Assembly (NCBI GenBank): GCA_037127255.1
Contig: JBANSL010000002.1
Location: 11,080,001 to 11,144,000 of the forward strand
DNA length: 64,000 nucleotides
Reading direction: 5' to 3'
DNA from: Persicaria tinctoria
Taxonomy: Eukaryota; Streptophyta; Magnoliopsida; Caryophyllales; Polygonaceae
Shown here: in pieces, positions 1 to 12,108 of the stretch
How positions within the stretch are numbered: the first letter of the stretch is position 1
Layout of the letters: every line of letters begins with the position of its first letter
Notes under the pieces: model-generated
Databases searched by the model: none
The model's input: only the letters and a program-made list of their open reading frames with translations
Told to the model about the DNA's origin: nothing
Position numbers and translations under genes: made by a program

Positions 1-142
1 CTTATTTTGCTCAAGTTAAATGGCTCTCATACGGTTGGATGTGATATTGCAAGCCAGTACAACTAGGGACATTGTTAGGAGAATGCACGAAGACAAACGA
101 TATAATTTTTATTTTTACTCTTATCAATTATGAAAATTTTGG

Positions 143-205
143 TTGTAATTGTAATTGTAATTGTAATTGTAATTGTAATTGTAATTGTAATTGTAATTAT
201 AATTG
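143..205. repeat. (GTAATT)n microsatellite
   Basis: A hexamer GTAATT is repeated about ten times, with one variant unit near the end. It opens short frames on both strands that are only the repeat translated. The rest of 1-306 is AT-rich and shows no gene. Confidence 0.9.
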
Positions 206-306
206 TATTATAACAGGGGTTGTAATTGATAACATGAGAACAATTCAAATAAAATATATTCATGGTATGGGAGAACTAAAGCGGTAAATTTCATGAAAAA
301 TACTCA

Positions 307-334
307 CCCGTACAAGGTACGGGAAAAGTACTAG
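307..334 (+). mobile_element. Helitron 3' terminus, second family
   Basis: A perfect 7-bp stem, CCCGTAC (307-313) and GTACGGG (317-323), with a 3-nt loop is followed seven bases later by CTAG (331-334) and then T. This is the hairpin plus CTRR end of a Helitron. The hairpin differs from the GCGCCATGGCGC palindrome of the other Helitrons here, so it belongs to another family. The 5' end was not found and may lie outside the window. 335-433 is AT-rich with no gene. Confidence 0.55.
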
Positions 335-433
335 TTTTTTTTATTTTTAAAAAATATATTTACTAATAATTTAAATTTTAATGCCTTAAATAAAACAGAT
401 TTTTCTCTCTCCTCCAATCTATCTTTCCCACCA

Positions 434-2176
434 TCTATATCTATATCTATATAAACTCTTAATTTAAAAGAATTTAGGATGACGTGTCAACCTTAGAGTA
501 ATTTTAGGAGTCTTGACCAATCATTTTTTTGCCATTTTTCTTTGATTTTCTTTATTTCTATTTTTTTTTCTTTTTCCTTTAATTATCTTTTTATTTAATT
601 TTACTAACTATCTATATAAACTCTTAATTTAGAAGAATTTAGGATGACGTGTCAAGCTTAGAGTAATTTTAGGAGTCTTGACCAATCATTTTTTTGCCAT
701 TTTTCTTTGATTTTCTTTCTTTCTATTTTTTTTTCTTTTTCCTTTAATTCTCTTTTGATTTAATTTTACTAACTATAGGGCTTAATTCAAAACATTGATC
801 TTAGCCTAAATTATAATTTTAGTAGTTTTTTTCTAAAAAAAACAATATAAACTCTTAATTTAGAAGAGTTTAGGATGACATGTCAAGCTTAGAGTAATTT
901 TAGGAGTCTTGACCAATCATTTTTTTTGCCATTTTTCTTTGATTTTCTTTATTTCTAATTTTTTTCTTCTTTTTCCTTTAATTCTCTTTTTGATTTAATT
1001 TTACTAACTATTGGGCTTAATTCAAATTGATCTTAGCCTAAATTATAATTTTAGTAGTTTTTTTCTAAAAAAACATCTATATAAACTCTTAATTTAGAAG
1101 AGTTTAGGATGATGTGTCAAGCTTAGAGGAATTTTAGGAGTCTTGACCAATCTTTTTTTTTCCATTTTTCTTTGATTTTCTTTAATTCTATTTTTTTTCC
1201 TTCTTTTTCCTTTAATTCTCTTTTTGATTTAATTTTACTAATTATTGGGCTTAATTCAAAACATTGATCATAGCCTAAATTATAATTTTAGTAGTTTTTT
1301 TCTAAAAAAACAATCTATATCTATATAAACTCTTAATTTAGAAGAGTTTAGGATGATGTGTCAAGCTTAGAGGAATTTTAGGAGTCTTGACCAATCATTT
1401 TTTTTTCCATTTTTCTTTGATTTTCTTTAATTCTAATTTTTTTTCTTCTTTTTCCTTTAATTCTCTTTTTGATTTAATTTTACTAACTATCTATATCTAT
1501 ATCTATATAAACTCTTAATTTAGAAGAGTTTAGAATGATGTGTCAAGCTTAGAGGAATTTTAGGAGTCTTGACCAATCATTTTTTTTTTCATTTTTCTTT
1601 GATTTTCTTTAATTCTAATTTTTTTCTTATTTTTCCTTTAATTCTCTTTTTGATTTAATTTTACTAACTATTGAGCTTAATTCAAAACATTGATCATAGC
1701 CTAAATTATAATCTATATCTATATAAACTCTTAATTTAGAAGAGTTTAGGATGATGTGTCAAGCTTAGAGGAATTTTAGGAGTCTTGACCAATCATTTTT
1801 TTTTTCATTTTTCTTTGATTTTCTTTAATTCTATTTTTTTTTCTTCTTTTTCCTTTAGTTCTCTTTTTGATTTAATTTTACTAACTATTGGGCTTAATTC
1901 AAAACATTGATCATAGCCTAAATTATAATTTTAGTAGTTTTTTTCTAAAAAAACAATGGGATTAATTCAAAAGATAAAATTAATAATAAGAAAACATAAA
2001 ATTAATATCAGTAATCTATATCTATATATATTACTTTAATCGTTTTCTCAACCCATGAGTTTAATTCAAAATATTTAATTATCTGAACTTTTACAATTAT
2101 ATTATAATATTAATTTAATATATTAGTAAGATTTTACTTATAAAAAAATTGCGCCATGGCGCGGGGATCATACTAG
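434..2176 (+). mobile_element. Non-autonomous Helitron with multiplied 5' end
   Basis: The element starts with TC (TCTATATCTATATAAAC) after an A. It ends with the palindrome GCGCCATGGCGC (2151-2162) and CTAG (2173-2176) followed by T, which is the A/T insertion pattern of Helitrons. There is no Rep/helicase coding, so it depends on another element. Its body is a tandem array of its own 5' terminal region, listed separately. Any of the internal unit starts could serve as an alternative 5' end. Confidence 0.75.
446..1960 (+). repeat. Tandem array of seven Helitron 5'-terminal units
   Basis: Seven imperfect units begin with ATAAACTCTTAATTT, at 451, 615, 845, 1081, 1324, 1507 and 1723. Spacing is 164-243 bp. 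Each unit continues with a conserved stretch containing GATGTGTCAAGCTTAGAG and GTCTTGACCAATC, then T-rich sequence. Several units are preceded by a short (TCTATA)n run, that is, by a complete Helitron-type start. Length differences come from optional segments with TTGGGCTTAATTCAAA. Confidence 0.85.
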
Positions 2177-2194
2177 TTATTGTTAATTACATGA

Positions 2195-2500
2195 ATAATT
2201 TGGTATATTCATATAAATATCCATATTCATGTTCATATGAATATGAATATATGTATATTCATATTATTCAAATGAATATTCATTTAAATGAGAGATAGGG
2301 AGCTCACCTCTAATTAGGCCCAATATTGTCTCTCATCTTCATTCAAATGAATATTCATTTGAATGTGTGTGTATTATGTGTATTCATATATTCAAATGAA
2401 TATGAATATTGGATGTTTAAATATTCATTTGAATATATTTATATTTAGATGAATATTTATAACCTATATTCAGATGAATATTCATTTCTATAGTGCTCAA
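2195..2500. repeat. AT-rich self-complementary repeat (ATTCATATGAATATT-like)
   Basis: Many copies of ATTCATTTGAAT, GAATATTCAT and ATTCATATGAATAT occur in both orientations and can fold into long hairpins. No terminal repeats or target duplication could be fixed, so it may be a decayed fold-back element or simple low-complexity DNA. No gene is seen. Confidence 0.6.
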
Positions 2501-2630
2501 TTTTTTATATGAGATTTTATTTATTTTTAGTTTAAAATCTATCCATTCGTGAAAACTCGTTCATTGGCTCACAAACATTCCCATGTGTGCATTATAAAGA
2601 GTGAATGCATGTGAAAACTTCTCTCTCTCT

Positions 2631-4371
<1,741 letters not shown>

Positions 4372-4446
4372 TATATATATATATATTCATTTTAATATAT
4401 TATTATAAAAAATTAAGATATAGATAACAATCTCTCTTAATACTTA

Positions 4447-4662
4447 CTCCATTTGTCTCACAAAACTTATAGTTTTGCTTTTTGGCACATTTTTTAAGAA
4501 GCTAAAAACTCATATTATTATTAAAATAATTTCATAGATAATTTTATTAAGTATGAAATTATTATTTTTTAATTAATAAAATCATTGATATTTTATATAG
4601 TATTTACCATTTTTAAAAAACGTGCTAGAAGCAAAACACCATGTTTTGCGAGACGGAGGGAG
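4447..4662. mobile_element. Stowaway MITE
   Basis: Terminal inverted repeats CTCCATTTGTCTCNCAAAAC and GTTTTGCGAGACGGAGGGAG lie between TA dinucleotides (4445-4446 and 4663-4664). The 216-bp length and CTCCNTCCGTC-type ends are those of Tc1/mariner-derived Stowaway elements. The right copy of the target runs into an ATT microsatellite. Confidence 0.85.
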
Positions 4663-4664
4663 TA

Positions 4665-4739
<75 letters not shown>
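4663..4739. repeat. (ATT)n microsatellite
   Basis: About 25 ATT units directly abut the Stowaway MITE end. Confidence 0.95.
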
Positions 4740-4919
4740 GTATTGGTTAGTTGATGTGATTGAAGATTTAATTCATGAATTGCTAATATAATAACAAATA
4801 TTTTGACAACTACACAATGATATTATTTTGTATAAAAAATATTCCTAATATTGTTTTAATCAAAACTTTTCTAATATTTTCTACGCTCAACTAATAAATG
4901 AATGAGAACAAGTAATAAA

Positions 4920-5790
4920 TGAATGGGGACGAGTGTGTACTCACACGGCAGGGACCCTGAATACTTTGTTGTACAAGTAGGTCTGCATCAAGGCTCGGCT
5001 TTGAGCCCATTTCTCTTTACAGTAGTCATGGATGTGGTGTTGGAAAGTATCCAGAGTGGGATCCTGTGGTGTATGCTATTTGCGGATGATGTTATTCTAG
5101 TGGATGAGATGAGAGTAGGGGTTAGTAGCAAGCTAGATTTTTGGAGGGATAAGCTTGAACATAAGGGATTCCGACTGAGCATGACGAAGACGGAGTACAT
5201 AGTTTTCAGGTTGGGCGACGAGGAAGAGGGAGACGATAGTGTCATCATGGGTGTGGGGACCCAATCCCGAAGAAAGACAGCTTCAAATATATGGGATATG
5301 TGATGCACAACGATGAAGGTGTAGACTTGGATGTCAAGCACCAAATTCAAATAGGTTGGCAGAAATGGAGGGTTGCGTCAGAAGTCTTATGTGACAGAAA
5401 AGTTCCATTCAAATAAGGCACAGGAAAAAAAACTCATGGTGGCTGAGATGAGGATGCTCAGGGGGATGTATGAGTTTACCTTGTGCGAAAGAATTAGAAA
5501 CGAGGTTATTTAAGAAAGGATAGGAGTGACTAGTATTCAGGCTAAGTTGCATGAATCGAGACTCTGATGGTTTGGTCATGTTTAGAGGAGAGATCCAAGT
5601 GCGTTAGTGCATAGACGTGACAACTTGGCTATCGAAAGGGTTCTTCGGGGAAGAGGGCACCCAAAGAAGAGTTGAGGTGAAGTGATTAGACATGACTTGG
5701 TCGTTATGTGACTAACCGATCGAGGAGATGACACGCGATAGGGTGTACGTAGTGGAGAAGTACTATCTGAGTTGATGAACGCTAGTTAAG
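4920..5790 (+). pseudogene. Decayed RTE-type LINE, reverse transcriptase 3' part
   Basis: The frame 4923-5303 carries reverse transcriptase motifs QGSALSPFLFTVVMDVV and MLFADDVILVDE (the YxDD-type box is FADD here), then KLDFWRDKLEHKGFRLS and KTEYIVF. This combination is typical of RTE-clade non-LTR elements. Downstream DNA continues the same protein in shifted frames: a MRMLRGM-like segment near 5450, then RLRWFGHV-like and GRGHPKKS-like segments to about 5690. Stops and frameshifts break it, and the endonuclease and N-terminal RT are missing, so it is a 5'-truncated dead copy. Confidence 0.8.
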
Positions 5791-6079
5791 TGCAGCGTTT
5801 CCTGCATCTTCCATCATATCGCGGTTATATCCACAAAAAATTATAATATTTGAAAAAATAACTTCAGAACAAAGGAAAAAACTGACGACTGGATGGTGTC
5901 TTTGGACATTCATAAATAAGAAAATATTCGACAATGAAAACACCTTGACAATCTAAAATGCGATATGGCAAGAAAAACAATCATAAATTGAGAGAAAATG
6001 AAATATTTGGATAAACTAGATATTAATGCTACCACAAAAAGAGCAGGAACCTGAAAGAAACAAGACGTGTGATGGAATA

Positions 6080-6500
6080 AACCACCTGAAGGAACATTCA
6101 AAATAAATTTCGAATGTAATAACACTCTAGTACTTCTGGTCCAAGTTTCATCATTCGTGATCACACGGGTTTGCTGATTAGCTGCAGAGGCAGACAACTT
6201 ACACTCAGGTCGCCACTCATGACTGAGGCTATGAGGCTTCTATTGGGCATTCGGATTGCGAAGGAGTTGAGTTTGTCCATTATCTACATTGAATGCGATA
6301 ACCTAACTATGATCAACGCAATCAAGGGATATTGATCCTGCCCATGGAGAATTGAGATGCTCATGACGGACGTTCTCATGCTATTCTGTAATAATGTTAG
6401 TCTCTCGCATCGCTTCCGGAAGATTAACGTACAGATGCGCCGACCACATCTCTCGCCTCTTCGGTCTAACGCTTCACCAAATGCTCGGTTAGAAAGACAT
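6080..6500 (+). pseudogene. Decayed LINE RNase H domain
   Basis: In one frame the DNA reads FIIRDHTGLLISCRGRQLTL, then MTEAMRLLLGIRIAKELSLS and IYIECDNLTMINAIKG. This is the pattern of the RNase H (RVT_3) domain at the end of plant L1-type LINEs, with the ECDN aspartate kept. A PPEGTFKINF-like start lies just upstream in another frame, and a stop follows the KG. It is a fragment with no intact ORF. 5800-6080 shows nothing else recognisable. Confidence 0.65.
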
Positions 6501-6698
6501 CTGTATTCTCATCTGTAAAAATGTTATTGGGGGATGATCTAGTATAGATCATTCATATCCAAATCTCTGCCTGTATTGAAAATTTTTAAAAAATCCACAA
6601 AAAATTTAGGCCAATTTGCATAGATATACCAAAAAAAAAATTTAGCTTTGCAAAAATGTCAATGGGGGTATAAATTGCAAGGGGGTGTCAAAATGTTA

Positions 6699-7030
6699 GA
6701 GCATTCGCATTAGTGAAACCCACTCGAGTTCCTTAACTCCATTTTTTATATTTCTTTCTCTTTGAAAAACATAATACAATTTTTTACCCACATCCCTAAA
6801 ACCCTTTAAAACCTACTCGGGCCCCTTAGCTCTTTTTTTCATCTCACTCTCTCTCCTCCTGCTGGCCCACCTTCTCTCATTTTTCTCTCTCTCTCTCTCT
6901 CTCTCAGTTTTTAAAGGGTTCTTAGTAACAAACATGTCAAATCGTTCATAAACTCCTCCCCGATCTTTTTCAATTTTTTATTAATTGGTTCTTTATTTTT
7001 GGGCTTAAAACACCCCCATTGTGGATGCTC
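6699..7030. mobile_element. Tourist-like (PIF/Harbinger) MITE
   Basis: Inverted ends GAGCATTCGCATTAGTG and CCATTGTGGATGCTC lie between TTA trinucleotides (6696-6698 and 7031-7033). A TTA duplication with 332 bp of non-coding DNA fits a PIF/Harbinger MITE. It is inserted in the left end of MULE A and contains a short CT microsatellite near 6885. Confidence 0.75.
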
Positions 7031-7033
7031 TTA

Positions 7034-7914
7034 GATTTGCAAATTCCCCTCGCCTGACAAAAAAAAAAAGATTTGTGGGGAGAGAGGGCAAATGGGATGG
7101 TGACAAGAGCCTAAACTTAAGTTTTAATTGTTTTAAACTAATTTTCAGCCATCTTTATTTATTAAAATAAAAAAATAAATTTATTTTTGAACTTAATTTA
7201 ATTTTATCTATCTATAGACACCCACTTTATATATGTTAAAAATATTTTGAAGTAAAGCCGGGTCTACATCGCATCTTGATCTCAATTTGGAGTATGGCAT
7301 GGATAAACATTTGGATGACAAAGACAACAATTCAGCTGACACAAAAATCCACACAACTGACAAGATAAACCAGAAAATCTGGGCATAACCGACAATCGTT
7401 GCTCCAGAGATGAAAGGTAAAGCTGCCGACGTGGGCATAAAGGAGGGGGCTGATCTCAAAATGGTAACTGACACAAGTAAAGAATGAAACAAGACTTAAA
7501 CCAAACACTACGAAGTACTAAAGTTCCTAACCAATACAGTCCATAACAAGTTAAGTACAAAACAACATAAGTAATTGATAAGGGCGCAGCAATACGACAC
7601 ATTGCTTCCGATCATTACAATGCCCCCCGATCTCGAAATCCACCAAAAGTATCCGTCACGTGGAGAGTATGTTCCCCGGAAGCGTCGGAGGACATAAGTA
7701 AGTGTGGAATGGTAAGGTCACCATATGCCGCTCGTCGTACATACACCTTTTCTTTTCAGTCGGCGAAGGATGGTTTTTGTTATTTTGCATGAACTCAAGG
7801 TAAAGTATGTGGTTGTCTATTTTGTTTGCCTAAGATGCGAAACCCGAATATTTGCGATGTAAATTACTAGAAAGTAAATACTATTATCTAGCCAGTGACA
7901 ACGATGTCTTAGCC
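7034..7914 (-). other. MULE A body, left segment
   Basis: 7120-7230 is the reverse complement of DNA flanking the small MULE in MULE B (38405-38434 plus 39625-39700), which shows that the two hosts are one family. 7500-7530 resembles 26828-26860 (both contain CGAAGTACTAAAG), so the family has an internally repeated 3' region. The open frame at 7208-7492 (-) has no recognisable domain. A single GCTGACAC lies at 7335-7342. Confidence 0.6.
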
Positions 7915-9136
7915 TGATACGTTTGGGATACCCGACCCTTCGCCTGTGGGCTTCAGATCAAGAACCACGCCGTATATTTGCTCCGATCTTGCACTGCTCT
8001 TTGATATCTCCTGAATTTAGAACAATTTAGACAAGTGATTAAAATTCTGATTTAGCGACAGAATTATACTTAGCAAAATTCAGCAACTTTAAAACCGAAA
8101 TAGCGACAGAAAGAGGAACGAAGGACAGCGGGGGACTGAGCGTGCAGCGACGCTGGGCACACAGGCTTTCAAGCCTCAGGGTGTGCGCGGGATCCGGACT
8201 CGCAGGGGCAGGCGCACTCGCTGGAGCGGAAGTACTGGCGAGAGAGAACACGGAGCGCAGGAGCACTGGGGCGCTAGCGAGGCCGAAGACAAGCGCTCAG
8301 GAGCGCGCGCGCGAGAGCGAAGACGCCAGGGACGTCCGCGCTCGCTGGAAGCGGCTCTGGTCGCGGGAGACGCCAAACTCGGCCTTCTTCTTCCAGCAAC
8401 ATGTTTTTTTGGGTGTTAGGTGTTGGTCTTTAGGGTTGCCGAACTAGGACAAGGTGATGGTGATAATTTGTGGTTGCCGAAAATAATAAGAACCCAAGAG
8501 CGTTTTGGGATTGACAATCGAAGAACCCTTGATCCGTTAAGGGTTTCTTCAATTTTATTTCAATCTGATTAATTCAAAGTGCGGAACATAAATTTATAGT
8601 AAAACTATGATCTATCTAACCAATCCTTCCTTGCAAAGGAAAGGGGTTTGGATAGATTAATTCTATCTAATGATAAGTGAAATAACTTAAGATAAATAAA
8701 ACCTAAGAAGATAGATATTTAATAACTTGGTGGGTAAGTAATATATCTAGAAGAGATATAATTAATTTCCACCTTATTTATCTAATTGCATAAAATAATA
8801 ACATAATTAACTAACTAATTTTTAGCCCATGCACAAGGCAACTCGGCTCATGCACTCGACAAGACCAATGGCCCACTCGGCCGAGTGTCCCCTTGGTGGT
8901 GTCGAGTTTAGGTGAATCATGGCGGGTGCAGACGAGTCTTCATGAGCTCCGTGTGTGGACGTAGGCTCACTTTTTGTGCTGGCGGTGTAACCTTGAGCGA
9001 AGTGATGCAGGGTGGCCTGAACCCTTGCTCTAACGTTCCATGGTGACGGACAAGAAAGGCCTTCGTTGCATTTTGAATCTGCTTGGCCCTTGAACGAGTG
9101 ACAGGGCCATCAAATGGAACCTTCATGTTGTCCTCA
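7915..9136 (-). repeat. Chromovirus 3' LTR (- strand)
   Basis: It begins TGATACGTTTGGG on the + strand and ends CCTCA, so it has TG..CA ends on either strand. It matches 25388-26609 over its full length with scattered single-base differences. A GC-rich block (8140-8400) and a conserved AT-rich block (8560-8830) are shared. The last codons and stop of pol (stop at 8917) lie inside it. Confidence 0.85.
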
Positions 9137-9816
9137 ATGTCACCAGGAGTCATCGATAATTGCACGACATCATTCTCCTCCACTTGACTTCGATTTGTCC
9201 TCAAATCGTCGTCAGAGTCATCGTCAGGCACGAATAAGGATAGATTGGCGACGTTGAATGTAGAATGGACGTTGTACTTATCAGCAGGGAGATCCAGCTT
9301 GTATGCATTAGGACCCATCTTCTGAACCACTCTGAATGGTCCATCTCCCCTAGGGTCCAGCTTAGATTTCCGTTGTTGCGGAAACCTTTCCTTCCTGAGA
9401 TGCAGCCAGACCAGATCACCAACGTTGAACTGCACATCCTTGCGATGCTTGTCCTTCGCGGCCTTGTATTGCGCAGTCTTCCTCTCCAGCTGCGCCTTGG
9501 TACGCTCATGCAAGCTTTTGATGAAGTCCACTTGCTTAGCTGCATCCACGCTCTCCTTGTCCTTATATGGCCGAGGCATCATGTCCACTAGAGTTAATGG
9601 ATTTCGGCCATACACTACCTCGAAGGGGGTCATTTTTGTTGCAGAGTGCCTAGACCTGTTATATGCAAACTCTACAAATGGTAGACAGTCTTCCCATCTC
9701 CGGAGGTTAGTTCGCAGCATGACTATAAGGAGAGCCCCAAGAGTTCTATTTGTGACCTCAGTTTGGCCATCAGTTTGTGGGTGACAAAAAGTAGAAAATA
9801 GCAATTTTGTACCCAA
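8917..9816 (-). pseudogene. Chromovirus integrase, C-terminal part
   Basis: The 299-codon frame begins GTKLLFSTFCHPQTDGQTEV, which carries the third acidic residue of the integrase DDE triad. It continues with FAYNRSRHSATKMTPFEVVYG, cut here by convention to FEVVYG, then FNVGDLVWLHLRKERFP and DGPFRVVQKMG (the GPY/F module), then an acidic linker and GPVTRSRAKQIQ. The last 73 codons fall in the LTR. The reading frame joins exactly to 20512 across the LARD (WSKL-GTKL), so the frame was intact when the LARD landed. Confidence 0.85.
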
Positions 9817-9820
9817 TTTA
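9816..9820. repeat. LARD target duplication, left copy (ATTTA)
   Basis: ATTTA is repeated immediately after the element at 20507-20511. This is the 5-bp size made by LTR retrotransposon integrase. Confidence 0.9.
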
Positions 9821-12108
9821 TGTAAAGGCCCGGATTTTTAAATCTTGATTTTCAGAGTAATTAATTTAAATCAGATAATTCAAGGAAAAACTCATTAAAT
9901 CGGATTTTATTTCCACTTTCAGATTTCCGAGAGTGAAAATAATAATAATAATAACAATAATAAAATAAATTGGTTTTCATTATTACTTTCGGAGTCGATA
10001 TGTCAATTTGAAAAATTAGATCGATTCTGTCTTTCACCTCGGGTATTCAATTTCCAACTCGTGACCACAATTCCGTCCTCTTCTTCCATCCTTATCAAAT
10101 TCCAACTCATCCCTCTTGTTAGGGTAAAATTCTATCCTATACCTATCTCCCCTCTTCTTGATTTTACACCTATTCTGGCAAACAAACAACATCCCACATC
10201 TGCCATCTCTTTAGTCATTCACATTTCATTTTCAAATGGTCCAAAACCCAAACACACCCTATCTCCTCCTCTTCTTTCCCCCGGACGCTGCGAGCTTCAC
10301 CAGCCCCAAAGGCCCCCTCCTTTGCTCCACCTGCTCAGCCGCCATCACCACCAGGACCGCCACCAGTCACCGCCGGCCACTCTCTTCAGCCACCCCTGAA
10401 GCCACAGCTCCACCTCCCACTCGCTTCCCCTGCTTTGCCGAGCCAAGGAGCCCAGTGCACACACCACCCCTCCCTCGGTCTCCTTCCTTCCACCCGAGGC
10501 GCCAGCAGGAGCAGCCCGGACGCCACCTTGCAGACGTCATCGACCTCAGCAGCCGCCAGGACAACCACCGCCGAGCAAGCGCAGCCCCCTTCTTCTTCCC
10601 CCGTTCTCGTCATTTCCGATCGGTAAGATCACCCCCACTCCCTCTCGCACTCAACCTCGCTTAAAGGTTCCACCTTTCTTGATCGAATGTCCGACCCAGG
10701 TCTGAGAAACCTCCCCCGAGACTCCGGCGAGCCCCAATCGAGCATCGACGAAGTCAAATCGAGCCCAGGACAGAGCTTTTCCGGCGAGATCGAAATCTCT
10801 CGGTGAGCACCTCTCTCTCTTCCCTTTTCTTGTGTACTCCTTGTCCTTGGTGTCGGGAGGTGGTCGGAGTGCGGTGTCGCCGGCGAGCCTCCCCTGTCCC
10901 TCTTCCTCTTGCTCAATTTCGGACGCAGGGAATAGGTGAGGGATGATGAACAGTGGGGGGCGATGGGTTCGGTTCTTTGTTTTAAAAAAAGGGTTCGGTT
11001 CAACTTGTTTTGTAAAATAAAACCGGTTCGGTTCTTGCCTTACAAAATCAGATTTTTTTTAAAGAGGAAAATGGGCCTATTTTTTTTGGGCCAGATTTTT
11101 GGGTTTGAAGAAAAGATAGTTTGAGTCTAATTCTATTTGGGTAAGTTGTGTAGAATAATGATTTTAAAGGTTTATAAATATATGTTATGAAGTATATTAA
11201 ATAAATGGGATATTATATATTGTATAATAACCTTGATGAGATTTAAAATATAATATTATTATTGAGATTTAAAGTATAATATTTGGACTTGGAGTTGAAA
11301 AAGGTTTTAAAGGTTGGAAATGGATTTAATAAAATTAAAAAGTGGGTTTTGGGAAATATCCTAACTTGTCGGATTTGTTTTGAAATAATAATGAAATAAG
11401 TTGATGAAAGGGTAATGTTTATAAATGGATGTTCTGGATGATTTGAGAAAGCGTTTTGAATAGTGATTTGATCTAACATGAGGTTTTAAAAGAGTTTTTG
11501 GAAATCTTGGGAAAATGCATTACCTTGCCTAACTTGGTGAATAAATTTGATAACTTGTGTGTGATATTATATGCTTAAGAAACATTAGAAGTAGACTTAT
11601 TTGTATTACTTATATATGTGTTAGGTGATCATCTGTGACATGTTGGCTTTCTGTATACCTAGTTGTTGCCTTTTGCTGTTCTGCACTTCCAGGTAAGTCT
11701 CTTCGGAGCTTACTCAGATTGAATAGAGCTATTCCCTGCTTTAGGTGGATGATATACTAGGTGCTTGCATTCATGATTAGCATGCCATGTAGTACCAGAC
11801 TTCACCAGACTCTGATTATATTGTTTTGGATTTATACTTTTGACTCCGTTTTGACCCGGCTCTGCCGTGGCACTTGCATCCTTATTTTGCTTCCGCCTTG
11901 CTTCCGTGTGAAATGAATTTTGCGAGTTAGTCCCCAGGACAGGTTAAGGGTACCCAACGGCCCTTCGAGGTGTTTAGGGTTTGAAATCCCTCTTTCTATT
12001 AATCTTAAATGACTTTGAAACCTCGACCCGTACCTGGATTGCAAGATCCGAACAAGGGGTTTTATCCCTTGAAACGTAACCCGGAAATCATAATTCTGGG
12101 CCGTTACA
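9821..12108 (+). repeat. LARD 5' LTR
   Basis: 2288 bp. It is nearly identical to the 3' LTR up to about 11797. It lacks a 552-bp block present in the 3' LTR (19635-20186), and its last 240 bp differ strongly from the matching end of the 3' LTR. Frames of up to 142 codons (10061-11003) recur in both LTRs, are proline- and serine-rich, and match no family I recognise. I treat them as LTR sequence, not genes. Confidence 0.9.

Noticed and set aside
446..1960. Regular repeats considered as a CRISPR-like array
   Set aside because: Units are 164-243 bp and homologous throughout, with no short repeat and unique spacer pattern. They are Helitron 5' ends in a plant genome.
7600..7760. Possible transposase C-terminal zinc-knuckle remnant (SKCGMVRSPYAARR-like reading)
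   Set aside because: Only one Cys of the expected set is present and the frame is short. The resemblance is too weak to call.
8142..8447. 101-codon frame repeated at 25615-25920
   Set aside because: It is part of the GC-rich block of the chromovirus LTR and is open on both strands. Its presence in both copies reflects the LTR pair.
10061..11003. Frames of 112-142 codons repeated at 17898-18840
   Set aside because: They lie in the two LARD LTRs, overlap each other on both strands, and are P/S/R-rich from GC-rich LTR sequence. No domain is seen.
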